Notes: generated by a model not told the origin, from the sequence alone. DNA of 64,000 bases from Aporrectodea caliginosa (GCA_020284085.1 JACEVL010000271.1:248001-312000); one strand, 5' to 3'. Shown: positions 1-10,797, counted from the first letter of the stretch. Program-made: numbers and translations.

Positions 1-640
1 ATTGATGAAAGAGATTCTTTGCTTAAATAGAAGTTGGATTGATGACAGCTCTAATGGACATTGGTAGACTGCATACTTACCAACGGCACTGAAAAGACGG
101 TATTAATTTACCAACTTAAACTGGTTTTACCACTGATCGTTTCATCGTTTTATATACATGGCATTTTAATAGGCCTACCAATGTCTATGATAACTGCCAT
201 CAATCCAACTTCTATTTATGCAAATATTATATTCGTCAATCCGACTTCTAGTTTCACAAGATACTATTTTCATCAATCCAACTTCTATTTCAGCAAGAAT
301 TATTTTAATCAATCCGACTTCTCGTTTCACAAAACCAAACTATTTTTCATCAATCCAACTTTTACTTTAAACAAAATTATTTTCATCAATCCAACTTCTG
401 TTTAAGGAAGAGTTATCATCATCAATCCAACTTCAATTGTATGTATTTTGCGCACCTATGCATCACGCTTAATGGGCTAGCAATCCTTTTATTGGTCAAC
501 GATAGTTAATTGTCGATTCCGTTTGACGAACAGTCTGTTGACGAACAGTACGTTGACGAATCGTCCACTTGACGAATAGTCCTTGAAGAACAGTCCGTTG
601 ATTAATCGTCCGTTGACGAAACGTCTGCATATCCTTCTGG
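1..640. mobile_element. Partial terminal-repeat-array element (right part)
   Basis: Positions 1-50 carry GGATTGATGA-type units. A non-repetitive core follows at about 51-190. Units in the opposite orientation (TCATCAATCCAACTTC, about 30-36 bp each) run from 200 to 440. A GTTGACGAACAGTCC-like array lies at 520-635. The order (inward array, core, inverted array, GACGAA arm) is that of the 9-bp-duplication elements at 32663 and 42247. The left arm lies outside the window, but a copy of it sits at about 17797-18334. No coding sequence is supported here. Confidence 0.6.
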
Positions 641-789
641 AGAAGATCAAAGGCTCATATCCTAAGAAAAAGGGCAGCACTGCAAATATCAGATAAAGAA
701 CGATTTACTCTTAAGCATTGATAAGAAATTGGGTACTTGTTTATTTATCCGACCACCAAAATTTATCCAACTTATTTACATGGTCAATT

Positions 790-1015
790 TAAAATGGAGA
801 CTGGATTGAGTAATTGGAGGTTGGATTGATGAAACTAATTACGTGGTTAAGTGGAAGCGGGACTGATGAAAATAATTCTATGTTTAAAATAACCGTTGGA
901 TTGATGATACTCATTCTTTGCTTAAAATGAAGCTGGTTTGATGAAAATAATTCGTTACGTAAATGGAAGTTGGATTGATGGAAATAATTCTTTGCTTAAA
1001 TAGAACTGAAAAGGA
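790..1015 (+). repeat. Degenerate minisatellite, GGATTGATGAAAATAATT units
   Basis: About five imperfect units of roughly 36-45 bp contain (A/G)GATTGATGAAAATAATTC. They lie 3' of the unit 1 NHL exon. The same type of array lies 3' of the unit 2 NHL exon (22870-23070), and a remnant lies 3' of the unit 4 NHL exon (46090-46140). The array therefore travelled with the gene unit or was there before the duplication. Confidence 0.7.
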
Positions 1016-1164
1016 ACTAAATTAAGTGGAATAAAGTTTGGTGGTCGGATAAAAAAGAAGTAGGCCTACAAGCAATTGAAGAATGTAAACACAAATGCAA
1101 ATTTAGCTTAATTTCAAATTTAAAGATGCCATTCACTTAAGTTGTAGTCATAAGCAACTAATTA

Positions 1165-2024
1165 TTAAAAATCGAAATTCAAAATCCTTTGATTGTTCGG
1201 ATCATTGTTAGCCACAATTAGTCGGCCATTTGTCTCATTCAGAAGAATCCTCGCTGGATATCGTATACCGTGTATTCCATCTCTTGAGAGAATTACTCTC
1301 TTAAATTCCAAATCTCGATCCAGTAAAAGAATTCGATGGTTTAACTCATCAGCGACCATCACGAATCCATTTCCATCGACGGACATATAGCGTGGATTAT
1401 CCATTAGTCCGATGGTAGATCCACATTGTCCACCTAATGACTTTTTAAGTTTTCCATCTGCATCCACTATACACACTCTATGCAGATCATTATCATCAAA
1501 GCCATGACTGATCATGATATGACCATTGGTCAGTTTAATAGCATGCCATGGATGACGTATTCCTGCATCTGACAATAGATTTATTTCACGGATCAATTGT
1601 CCATCTGGTGAATATTCATTTAATTTATGTTTTACAAAAACAGTTAAAATTACATTCGATTCATCTGTAACAGACAGACGACCATAATCGTCTCCTGTTG
1701 ACCAACTCTTGATTAATTTTCCATTTGGATCAATTCCCAAGACTTCATTCGACTGATCTTGGAATGTTTGATTGGAAATGTAAAGACATTTATATCTGTT
1801 GCAGGATCCTATGTCGAGTGGATAAATTAATCCCTTCAAATTCCATCGACGACTGAAGCTCAATATAAGTTTATCATAAACTTCAACGACTGAACTCCTT
1901 TCAGTCACAACAAACAATTCTTTGTCTAAGATCGCCAAACCTTTAATTTCTTTCCTATCTACGTTTGCAGCTTTTGCTATGAGCGTCTGAACTAAAACTG
2001 GATCTGATTTGTATCGAAGTTCGT
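1165..2024 (-). CDS. Unit 1 exon 4: NHL-repeat domain
   Basis: A last coding exon of about 286 residues ending in a stop at 1165-1167. The acceptor is TTTTATTTTCAG just upstream of the Asp-Glu-Leu-Arg-Tyr start, phase 1. The residues form repeated NHL-type blades: Pro, then Val-Asp-Gly-Asn-Gly-Phe-Val-Met-Val, then Asp-Glu-Leu-Asn-His-Arg-Ile-Leu-Leu-Leu-Asp. Similar turns occur at Asp-Pro-Asn-Gly-Lys and Ser-Pro-Asp-Gly-Gln. About six blades are expected from the length. This copy has no internal stop, unlike units 2 and 4. Its role would be substrate or RNA recognition by the TRIM protein. The open frame continues to 2046, but the splice acceptor argues that codons 5' of 2024 are intronic. 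Confidence 0.85.
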
Positions 2025-2224
2025 CTGAAAATAAAAATAGATCCATTAAGAATCTAATTATTTATAGGACTATTTCATAATAGTAACCGTGAGTACTAAT
2101 GCATACGGCAAAGACGACAAACGTGATAATGATAAGTGGACGATATAGCGACCGAGACAGATTGCGGAAACTAGAGTGACCAAGAGATACAGGCGGATCA
2201 ACATAGACAGTCGCACAGGGAAAG

Positions 2225-2226
2225 GA

Positions 2227-2257
<31 letters not shown>

Positions 2258-2335
2258 GACAGACAGAGACAGACAGACAGAGACAGACAGACAAAGACAG
2301 ACAGAGACAGACAGAGAGAGTCAGAGAGAGTAAGA
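2225..2335 (+). repeat. GA/CAGA microsatellite
   Basis: GAGA followed by CAGACAGA-type repeats, about 110 bp, in the intron about 200 bp upstream of the unit 1 NHL exon. Unit 2 has only a short GGGAAAGAGAGAG tract at the equivalent place (24300-24315), so the expansion is specific to unit 1. The open frames across it are low-complexity artefacts. Confidence 0.9.
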
Positions 2336-2424
2336 AATATGAAATGCATCTAGTTCATTATCAAGACTGACCGCTGGACAATGCACTTAAGATTTATCAA
2401 CAGAGTATAAAAAGCCGTGTCACC

Positions 2425-2813
2425 AAGTCTTCTTCTTTCCTTAGTGACCTATCTCAAGCACTTTTCCTTACCTCTACATATAATCGCTCAACGTTTTCTA
2501 AACTGTTGTTAGAATTAAATTGACACAGTTAGTTTGAATGTTTCTTCTTATTTCAAACACAGTTATTTAAAACTCAACACTACAATGCCAATGTTCTTCA
2601 TCAACACCACTGAACTGTAACTCCTAACAGTTCCTTCTTAATACATACAGCTCTCTCTACTGCATTAAAACAACGGTACTGTTCAAAAGACTGCCGTCAG
2701 CAAGTTTCAACTTTGGCGCGCTATCGTGCAAAGAGACAATCTACCGTCAGCCAATGTTTACTTAAGGCCAGGCGCTCGCTAGCCGCCCGCTCAAATATAA
2801 CATATATATAGGC
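2425..2813. other. Inserted sequence of unknown type in the unit 1 intron
   Basis: Unit 2 keeps the intron continuous from its equivalent of about 2424 to that of about 6395. In unit 1 this stretch and the elements that follow lie between those points. I see no long open frame or terminal repeat. A TATAAAAAG word lies just upstream at about 2408, and the pyrimidine-rich start could suit a solo LTR, but no matching ends were found. Confidence 0.3.
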
Positions 2814-2815
2814 TA

Positions 2816-3836
2816 CAGGGTGGCGCAAAGAAAGTGGGACCGCCTAGTATAATTTCAAATAATAAATTTTTTTAACTTTTCTTCTAATAAAAAAACAAGT
2901 AAATTGTTGCCAAATACTAATTTATACCAAATCAGAAATCAAATTCAATGTGCCTTCTTCGATTCTCAACAGTTTTTTTAAACGACTGCGCCACTCGTCA
3001 ATGTTTCTGTTTAGAAACCGTTGAGAGAATTTTTGCCACTCTTCAACGTCCTGTTGCAGTGTCCAGCTTTGACGATTACATATCGCTCGAATATGCGGAA
3101 GCAGTCCATGTATTGAGACGTGATCACAATAATACTCACAGTTCACTTTAGTTCCAGATTCAACAAACATCACACTGTTATTTCCCATCCGAGATACACC
3201 GACCGAAACCATGATGCCACCACTGAAATGTTCTCGCTCGCGTACGAGTTTCGTTGCTGGAACTTGTTTTTTCTTTCTTGCATCAGAATAAACGCGATCA
3301 TTTTGAGAATTAACCGGTGTGGCGAGAGTCAATGTCTTTGCATCTGTAAAGCAAATGCTTCGTACACTTCTCTCGTTTGGACATGTGCCAAGTAACTGTT
3401 GACATCGCTGCAGGCGTTTTATTTTGCAGTGTTCGTCTATAACCCGCCCTATTACGCGTTTGTACGGTTGAAGTTGCAAATCTTGCTTTATAATGCGTTG
3501 CACTGTTCTTCGTGATAATTATGTCAGTTTCTTTTTCAATTTCCCGTGGACTCTTGTGGCTGTGAAGATCATCACAAATCAGCTCACTCTATCACACGCC
3601 GAATATTCCGTGCTGTTCTAACGAACTGGGCGGCCGCTTCCTGATTTACGCGCTGTCGTACCATCGGCATCAATTTTTTTACAAAGTCGATTGAGGCTTG
3701 TTTTATTCCAGGCTTTATTTGGAAACCCAGTAATCATTCGCCTAGCTCCCCATAATTTTACAGTTTAAAAAACCGCCCAAAACAAAATTTTGCACAAGAT
3801 TTCAAGAGGCGGTCGCACTTTCTTTGCGCCACCCTG
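2816..3836 (-). mobile_element. Tc1/mariner-type element, degenerate
   Basis: A 1021-bp element between inverted ends CAGGGTGGCGCAAAGAAAGT (2816) and its complement ending at 3836, flanked by TA on both sides (2814-2815, 3837-3838). TA duplication and about 31-bp terminal inverted repeats fit Tc1/mariner. It carries a transposase remnant on the minus strand. It lies in the unit 1 intron before the NHL exon and is absent at the matching place in unit 2. Confidence 0.88.
2922..3503 (-). pseudogene. Mariner-like transposase fragment
   Basis: A 193-codon open stretch. It keeps a block like the first catalytic Asp region (Phe-Thr-Asp-Ala-Lys, then Gln-Asn-Asp-Arg-Val-Tyr) and the second Asp region (Trp-Thr-Leu-Gln-Gln-Asp). 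It then jumps to the C-terminal Asn-Ile-Asp-Glu-Trp-Arg-Ser-Arg block. The segment that normally carries the third acidic residue is missing, and the N-terminal DNA-binding part is out of frame or lost. The protein would be inactive. The assignment rests on family patterns from memory. Confidence 0.75.
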
Positions 3837-3904
3837 TATATAAATAGTTGCATTGGCCGCCTAAATAAACCTGACATATTATATATATATATATAATATG
3901 TCGT

Positions 3905-4190
3905 GGGGCGCGGTGGTGTAGAGGTATGTTCGGTGCCTTGCAGCCGGAGGGTTGCGGGTTCGAATCCACCTCAAGAGGGTATATTTGGGCCTTGCAGCCG
4001 GAGGGTTGCGGGTTCGAATCCACCTCAAGCCGTCGCGTAGGGACCCTGGGCAAGTCCTTCACTCGCAATTGCTCATGCGCTTCGACGTGAAACTCCGATT
4101 CAGTGTCCGCGCTGTAGTCGGGAGCGCCTCTGAGTAGAAATCTTGAAGGGGCGCTATATAAATATCTGAAATGAATGAATGAATGAATGA
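3905..4190 (+). mobile_element. tRNA-derived SINE with an internal duplication
   Basis: The tRNA-like head has a box A-like GTGGTGTAGAGG and box B GGGTTCGAATCC. A unique body and the 3' module CTTGAAGGGGCGCTATATAA follow, ending in (GAAT)n. The segment GCCTTGCAGCCGGAGGG through box B occurs twice (about 3935-3975 and 3991-4025), separated by a short spacer, so this copy carries two box B motifs. A second copy without the duplication is at 35088. The 3' module matches the LINE tail at 17070-17112, which suggests mobilisation by that LINE. Confidence 0.85.
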
Positions 4191-4196
4191 ATATAT

Positions 4197-6307
4197 TAGG
4201 GTGGCCCAAAATCATTTTTTATCGAAAAGTCAAGATTAGAACCCACCATTGCAGTCCATCTATTAAAAAACTAACATACTGAAAATTTGAACAAAATTGA
4301 ACCATATTTAGGGGTTGCGCAAGCCACCCAAAGTTATGTTATGTATACTTGAATTCAGCACTGCGCCTTGATGGAAAACAAACATCAGTTCAAAGTACTA
4401 ACAATGTATTGACCGTTTCAGCGTTTAAAGTCTGTGATTAAATTTAGCATTTTGGATAGGCTATCTGCTAGTTTTAAAGGGAAAACGTCAAAAATATTTT
4501 GATTTGTCTTCATTAAGTGGTCGTTTCAGCACTGACAGCGGGACCATCCAAACTTGCCAGCAATGTTTTCTTGTTCGAATCAGGAAATTGATTTCGATGG
4601 GCATTAACAACTTGAAGCCAGTAGTCTTTCCGATCTTCGTCATTTGTCAGGATTGAGTTGTACTCATGGATTAGCTTTACACTTTTCTCTGCGGTGTCGT
4701 TGACTACTTTGAGTGCCATGACGACTGCCTGTGATTCAAGATAATCTTCATTTTCATTCCAACTTTCCGGTGGAATGCTGCAGTGGTGACCTGCCTAATT
4801 TCTTGGTTTCCGTATTCAGTCAATTGCAGAAGTCGAGACAAGACAGGAAGTTTTAAACCATGCTTGGACGTACACATCACAGACAAATAGAAGGAAATTG
4901 AAAATACCTCTGTCATCAACTGGCTTCAGTTTGAAAGAGATCGAAACAGTTTACTGATCGAAACATCTACATCTTGAATGAATAAATCTCCAGGCGCTAT
5001 AAAGTGAATTCCTTGAGTTGGTGCTCCACCTAAAAAGATGATTACTAATTCAAAAGGTTCGTTATAATCATCTCTTTGATGATTGGCCGCCAGCTTTGTT
5101 TCAGCAAAAGCAATAATTATAACTCGCTCCCCGAACTCAGTAATCCACTGCTGTCTCAAATCTACTCGAGTCATTTCGACGCCAATGGTCAAGAAAACGG
5201 TGAAGTATTAGAATGTCTGGACCAGTTGAGGAAGCAATTTTCATGACACTGAATGCCTTTTCAGGAGCAATAATTAACATCACGACCTGCTAGATGAAGT
5301 AAGTTCCGACCAAGTCCCTTTTCTACCAGAGTTCACGTCCCAGCTTTCTGTCCAGTATTGCTCGTTGTGGTGTCAAATCACATCCCCTTAATCTTCCTTC
5401 TCAGGTACCAATGACAGTCATCTGTGTAGATGATCACGGCGCTTGCCTGAGCTTCTCCAGTGCCTGAGTTAATCTTCGGGACACGAAGAAGTTGCTCTGT
5501 TCCAATGCCAGACACAATATAAGCAGCCGATCCTATTCCATCTCGTAGCCAGTGATGTCGGACAACAGCTTACCGTCTCAATTAACAACCATTGCACAAT
5601 CTAGAGAGAATTCATTTTTGATCATAGAAGCACGCTCTTCTTGATAAAATCTTCAAGCTTGGCGAATAGAACTGCGACTAATACGCGAGCCCTTACTTCA
5701 TGACCTAGAGATTGAACAGTTGCAGCCAATAGATGTGAATGTGTTGCTGCCATGCTAGTGACTTTTGTTTGATCCAAAGCTGCAACTTCCTGCTTAGTCA
5801 CCGAGACTCTCTTGCTGAGCTGTGTAGATGATGATTGATGTTTTTTCATCCTCTTTTATAGACTACCACAACATGTGTAACTGCCTTCGTCAGGTGTGTA
5901 GTTATCACTGCTGCTCGACTCCAGATCCTAATGTGCTGGTTAAAACTTCCATATCATTCTTTGATATCTCACGCTGCTCTTATGTAGGTCTTTGCTTTAA
6001 TAAATTTCTTTACCATTTTATGAATCAAGACTTTATCCTCTCGTGCGATATAACCCCTTTGACCTTCTCTGTGAGCTACTTGGAAAGCCCAGTCTTCTGG
6101 AACCTTGATGAGACTTTGAGCGCCCATCGCAGAGCAAAATGACACAAGGTGCGTGAAACTTCTAATCACTTGCGCAACCCCTAAATATTCTCAAATTTGG
6201 ATGAAATTGCACCTGAATTATTTTTTTATATAGTGGACTCCATTGGCACCTTCTAATAATAAAAAACTGAAACTGTATTTTTTGCCATGTAACCGTGGAC
6301 CAGTCTA
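4197..6307 (-). mobile_element. 2.1-kb inverted-repeat transposon with decayed transposase
   Basis: Starts TAGGGTGGCCCA and ends TGGACCAGTCTA. The subterminal inverted repeats are clearest at TTTAGGGGTTGCGCAA (about 4308) and its complement near 6170. Flanking octamers GAATATAT and ATATATAT match at 6 of 8 positions, hinting at an 8-bp duplication in AT-rich DNA. The right end is almost the same as that of the element at 14772, so they are relatives. It sits in the unit 1 intron before the NHL exon and is absent from unit 2. Confidence 0.75.
4513..5849 (-). pseudogene. Decayed transposase of a multicopy invertebrate type
   Basis: Blocks are spread over all frames of the minus strand. N to C they are: an Asp-Gly-Lys-Leu-Leu-Ser-Asp-Ile-Thr-Gly block near 5560; Val-Ser-Gly-Ile-Gly-Thr-Glu-Gln-Leu-Leu near 5500; Gly-Thr-Gly-Glu-Ala-Gln-Ala near 5450; Phe-Asp-Thr-Thr-Thr-Ser-Asn-Thr-Gly near 5365; a Phe-Leu-Gly-Gly block near 5030; and Ala-Leu-Lys-Val-Val-Asn-Asp near 4700. 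I recognise this order from a repetitive protein type common in invertebrate genomes, often left unnamed. The Phe-Asp-Thr-Thr block may hold a catalytic Asp. Several stops and frameshifts separate the blocks, so it is dead. I do not assign a superfamily with certainty. Confidence 0.6.
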
Positions 6308-7016
6308 ATATATATAATTATATATATATAATTTATATATATATAGAACTTATTAACACATGTTCTCATTATATATTCAAAACGTTTGTTCACAAGCCGC
6401 TTCTCCGAAAATGAATTGCTGCCTTAACAGACGACTGCACTCATGCTGGGACAAACTTTGTTTATGTTTTACTGAATAGACGAAAATTGTGCAATAATTT
6501 GAAAGAACTAAGAAATGAATGTATTTCGTTTTCTCATAAACGGTAATATTATATGCATTTTAACGTTGAACCCGATGCTACCTAAATAATTAAGTGTCAA
6601 CTGTTGAAGTATTAGCATTGTTACCTTTTGTTTGTAAACATAAATCAATGACCGGCGTCAGTAAAGATCATCCTAGTCTGAAAGTTGCAATGTAGCCTAC
6701 TAATAATTAATTCGTCACCTGCAATGAGGCTTGCAATAAATTTTTATCTTCATGTCAAGATGCCTTAAGGTGTTGAAAGATGCCTGAAGATGCCATAGGA
6801 TGTCATAGGATGTCTTTGCCGCCATAAGAAGTCGCTGAACTCTTGGAATCCACAATCTGTTGAAATGCGCTAGTGGAAAGTGTTTAATGTTTTTGTCGCA
6901 ACTGTCGGTTTTAAAAAGGTCTGTGAAAGTGCAGCTATAAAAATCTACAGACAATCCGCTGTTAGACAAATCTACAATATTTATTATTAGATGCGCATCA
7001 TTTATTAATCTTCTAC

Positions 7017-7118
7017 CTATTAATCGTTGCTTTTCTTGTATTTGTTTACTGAGTTGTTCTTTTACATCCATCCACGTTCTTTTCTGTTGTTCGATTATCA
7101 AAATCTTTTCATTATTAT
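7017..7118 (-). CDS. Unit 1 exon 3b: short heptad exon
   Basis: 34 codons between acceptor TTATCATAG and donor GTAGAAG, phase 1 at both ends. It corresponds in position to the single exon 3 of unit 2 (24969-25082) but is 12 nt shorter and more diverged (Trp-Met-Asp-Val-Lys in place of Trp-Met-Glu-Glu-Asn). Because 3a and 3b are both phase 1-1, the protein stays in frame with either or both. A LINE inserted 8 bp upstream of the exon's 5' edge displaced the natural branch-point region. Confidence 0.7.
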
Positions 7119-7134
7119 CTATGATAACAGCAAC

Positions 7135-8246
7135 TTAACATGGAATGAGCATATAAGAAATATTTCATCAAAAATTGCTAAGAATATTGGAATTTTATCT
7201 CGTATTTCCTATCTCCTACCATCTTACACTCGTACTACTCTATACTACTCACTCATTTACCCCTACCTTTCTTACTGCAATATGGTATGGGCCTCAACTT
7301 ATAAATCTCGGCTCCATAGCTTAACTATCCTGCAAAAACGCGCTGTCCGTTTCTTAGCAGGTGTTCCATATGGTTCTCACACTAAGCAACTATTTTCTGA
7401 GTTTGGATTATTAAGGGTTGAACAGATAAGGATCGCTCAAATCTGGGAATTTATGTATCGCTATGATCATGACTTGTTACCACTGGTATTCAAAGGCTTT
7501 TTTGTCGTACTTCCAGCATCCATTCTTACAACACGAGAGGTTCGATTTCCGATCGTCGTGACTATGCTCACACTAATACTCGTTTATTCTCTATCAAATT
7601 TACTGGTACGTTGGTGTGGAATAATATCCCTCTAGCTATTCGTTCTTCACCTAATCTCTTGATATTCAAAAAAAAGCTACGCTCCCTCCTAGTTAATGAA
7701 TTAATTGACTTAACTTAGTTGTATTTGTCTGTACTGCTATTTTAGTTAAGATTGTAGCCTATATTGTTTTGTTAATGTCGTTTAATGGTCTCTTCTTATG
7801 TTTTTGTTTGATTATTCCAATCTAAGTATCGACTGGCTGTAATTTAGCGGGATCCATGATCCCTTTTGGACCCCATGTAACCAGTATGCCTACATATCAA
7901 TTCATTGCCTTATTGTTTCATTGTTTTAATCTTTTCTTTTATTTCCATGTGTTTAACTGCACTTCCCACTCATTCCTTTTACTTTCGATATTTAGTTTAA
8001 ATTAGTTAAGGTTAGTTAAGATTTTTATGTTAATCAAGTCAACAACTGTTATACTATGTAAAGCATCTTTCGGTCGCCACATATTATGTTGAAATTGTAT
8101 AGAGGTGTCCCTACTTAGCGGGATCTTTGATCCCTTCAGGGCCTTCCTTGTGGCATTCAACAATCCATACTTAAAAGTGCAATCTGATTTGTAATATTAT
8201 TGTTTATTGTTGTTTGGCTACAAATAAACGATTGATTGATTGATTG
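7135..8246 (+). mobile_element. 5'-truncated CR1/L2-like LINE with 9-bp target duplication
   Basis: Flanked by AACAGCAAC at 7126-7134 and 8247-8255. The insert encodes the C-terminal part of a non-LTR reverse transcriptase protein: Ser-Tyr-Cys-Asn-Met-Val-Trp, then Leu-Gln-Lys-Arg-Ala-Val-Arg. A frameshift near 7560 moves the last block (Leu-Val-Trp-Asn-Asn-Ile-Pro) to another frame. The 3' untranslated region has a GGGATC..GATCCC hairpin, seen twice (7850, 8120), and ends in AATAAA plus (GATT)n. It lies antisense to the TRIM-NHL gene between exons 3a and 3b. Confidence 0.88.
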
Positions 8247-8254
8247 AACAGCAA

Positions 8255-8640
8255 CAATCAATTCTATATTCAAATCGAAACAAACTTTAGATAATAATGT
8301 ATTTTAGATCAGAGAAAGGACACAACAACCCAAAGCATGATGAACCTGAAGATTTTGTACAAATCTACAACATTTATTATTAGATGAGCATGAGTCTTCT
8401 ACCTGTTAATCGGCGCTTTTCTTGTATTTGTTTACTGAGTCGGTCGTTCTCCTCCATCCATGCTTTTTGCTGTTGTTCATGTTTTTTTTCGATCATCAAA
8501 ATCTTCTCTTTGTTACCTATGATAACAGAAGCATTCATGCAAGTCAATTTTGTATTCAAATCGAATGCAAAGCACAAACCATAGTTAATATGGTACTTGA
8601 GATCAGAGAAACAACACAACAACCTTAAGCAAGCTTAAGA
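8255..8640 (-). repeat. Tandem duplicate of the exon 3 region
   Basis: The sequence around exon 3a (upstream TCAGAGAAACAACACAAC, downstream TTTATTATTAGATG) is repeated around exon 3b: 8255-8330 matches 8535-8620, and 6970-7015 matches 8360-8402. Unit 2 has only one such region. A diverged exon duplication of about 350 bp was later split by the LINE at 7135-8246. Confidence 0.7.
8403..8516 (-). CDS. Unit 1 exon 3a: short heptad exon
   Basis: 38 codons, acceptor TTATCATAG and donor GTAGAAG, phase 1 at both ends. It encodes Ile-Glu-Lys-Lys-His-Glu-Gln-Gln-Gln-Lys-Ala-Trp-Met-Glu-Glu-Asn followed by Leu-Ser-Lys-Gln-Ile-Gln-Glu-Lys-Arg-Arg, a strongly charged coiled-coil segment. It matches exon 3 of unit 2 and unit 4 in length and near-fully in sequence, so it is the ancestral-type version in this unit. 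Confidence 0.8.
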
Positions 8641-9224
8641 TTTTTTATTTTCGCGTTGAATAAGCTTAGTCTACAGAATTTGAATAATACAAGCGACTGT
8701 TGTGTCTTTTTGTTATCTCTGGAACTGCAGTGAAATGATGACATAGTCAGAGGAAATTAACCTGTTGAACCAACTGTTATAAAGATACATGAATAAGTGC
8801 AAATAAACTATTCTCAAAAATAGTTTGTCTATAGATAGCGAGTCTAGATAGGATAAATGAACTGAGAGATGCTCGTCACAGAATACGATGCACGTGATCC
8901 ATGGAACTTGCTTGCTCTAGATATTTATGGAATACATGCTTCTATTTTTGCTATGTTCAGCTTTGTAATAATTATAAACAATTTCTGAATTACACTGATA
9001 CAATATTTCCTCTTTTGATTACAAGTCTACAACTCAGCCACAGCTGTTTCCAACTTTGTTTGACTTACTTCCGTTCATGACTTCCACAAATTTGTTGAAA
9101 CTTCGTAACGTTGTTTCTTGACCTTATTGAAAGAGTAGAAACGATCACAATATTTTGTAGGACCTTTGTAAAGTCTTAAAAATGCGCTATAGGCCAATTC
9201 TGTGCTTCTTTTTCAACACAGGAA

Positions 9225-9386
9225 TGTTTTCATCAATCCCACTTCCATTCAGAGAAACACTTTTTCTCATCAATCCAGCTTCCATTTTAAAGTGACAAAT
9301 TGACAATATAAAATAACATTGTAGACGAAATTTCGGTAAACGAAATGTGTGTAGACGAAAAGTCGGTAGACGAATTGTCGTGACAC
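9225..9386. mobile_element. Fragment of a GACGAA-arm element
   Basis: Two or three TCATCAATCC-type units (9230-9290) are followed by TAGACGAAATTTCGGTA-type tandem units ending GAATTGTCGTGACACC at 9386. That end matches the terminus of the intact element at 32663-33169. Unit 2 lacks the insert at the equivalent place (near 25730). The left arm is missing, so this is a truncated copy in intron 2 of unit 1. Confidence 0.65.
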
Positions 9387-9430
9387 CCTATATTAATTGA
9401 CTTTATACATACAAAGACATACATGCATAC

Positions 9431-9889
9431 CTGTTTTTGTAGTCTCTAGTTCCTTCCTAAGTTCCTTGGCGTTGGTTTCTAGTGTCGTCACTGTCACTTT
9501 AGGCCAATACATCTTCAATTCTTCAACTAATTTGTAATTGTTGGTCTGAAGTGAATTATTGGACATCTTCTCTGCTTTAAGTTCCTGCTTTAGTTTGTCG
9601 TTGTTGGTCTGAAGCGCATTGTTTGCGATTTTACTATTGTCCAACTCTTGCTTTAGTCTTACTATATGTGTATCATAATTAGCTGCCGCATTTCTCAGTT
9701 CTTCTTTCAGAGTCTTATTGGCCTGTATTTCCTTATTTACAGTAATTTTCAGCTGTTCATTTGCTAACCATAAACTTTCTTTCTTTGTCCTTTTGATTTC
9801 GATTTCCTTTCTCAGTAGATCATTCTCGTTAGTTTTTTCTACCAATAGACTTTGTTTACTTCTTTTCTTTGGCTTCGAGTCACCTTCTT
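9431..9889 (-). CDS. Unit 1 exon 2: heptad-repeat exon
   Basis: 153 codons between acceptor CTTTTATTCAG and donor GTATGC, phase 1 at both ends. It opens with an acidic then basic stretch (Glu-Glu-Gly-Asp-Ser-Lys-Pro-Lys-Lys-Arg-Ser-Lys), possibly nuclear or RNA-contact residues. A long coiled coil follows with heptad Leu spacing. It contains two units of the 21-residue repeat Ser-Leu-Gln-Thr-Asn-Asn-Tyr-Lys-Leu. Unit 4 has about seven. This exon is fully open in unit 1. Confidence 0.82.
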
Positions 9890-10149
9890 CTGAATAAAAG
9901 TGATAAAAGTTTGTAGTAGACTTAACATTCGTTTAATTTTCCTATTACTGTGACACACTTACGCACGAATAAGAGAGCAGTAATTGTAATAGACAATCTA
10001 ACCGCCTTAATTGTAATTGTAAACACGATGATTTATATCGCATTGTCGGTAGCAAGCTACTTACATGATGCTTTACAAAGACTAGTGTCTACTGTCAGCG
10101 CAAATTCTAATGTTCTGGATAACTTAGCAACTACAGTTTTAACTTTTTA

Positions 10150-10620
10150 GAGCAAGGCTTTTCGCTTATTGAATAGTCGCAGGAAGACTGTTCCAGGCAC
10201 GTGGGCCAGCGATAGAAATGGACCAACCTTCCGTCTTAATTTTTGGAACGGAAACAGCGGACTTCAATGATCGCAGCGACGCCCTGTTGGGATCATCCGA
10301 TAGCGGCCTGGTGTTGTCTGCGAGATACCGTGGTCCGCAGTTGTTCAGACATTTATGCACCAGGATGCAGAGTTTGAATTTGATGCGCTCGCCCATTCTG
10401 AGCCACTCACGCTAATCTTATATCGCGGTTGTATTGTGGTCGAACTTTCTTAATCGCAAGACCAGACGAGCAGCAGGGTTGATAACCGCTTGAAGCCGAA
10501 TGATAGTGCGCTGTGACAGGCTAGTAAAGGCGACATTGCAGAAATCAATTCGGCTAAGGATTAAACTTTGCTATGTTATCGGGCCTACTGCAGGCTCACT
10601 TGAGCTATATAGTGTAGCCA
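10150..10620 (-). mobile_element. CR1-like LINE 3' fragment in intron 1
   Basis: The minus strand encodes the C-terminal end of a LINE protein (Phe-Lys-Leu-Cys-Ile-Leu-Val-His-Lys-Cys-Leu, then Gly-Pro-Arg-Ala-Trp-Asn-Ser-Leu-Pro-Ala), with frame breaks upstream. The same fragment lies at the same place in unit 2 (26355-26755 and 27190-27365), so it inserted before units 1 and 2 duplicated. Confidence 0.8.
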
Positions 10621-10797
10621 AAGGAATATTATTATTATTATTAGTAGTAGTAGTATTTGGTACACGACATAGTAACAATGCAGTTCATCAGAGCAATTTG
10701 TAAATTAAACTACAATAAATGTGAAGTCAATAACCTTTGAGCACAAGCAAAAATTACTTTTATGGTACAAAAATGATTTACAACAGCAGTCACTTAC

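Noticed and set aside
200..440. Regular TCATCAATCC units resembling spaced repeats of a CRISPR array
   Set aside because: The sequence between the words is itself repeated, units vary in length, and the same units occur in transposon interiors elsewhere.
2062..2349. Ser/Leu/Cys-rich frames on the minus strand
   Set aside because: Caused by the GA/CAGA microsatellite. They lie upstream of the exon 4 acceptor.
3905..3975. A functional tRNA gene
   Set aside because: Boxes A and B are present but the acceptor stem does not pair, and the sequence continues into a SINE body and tail.
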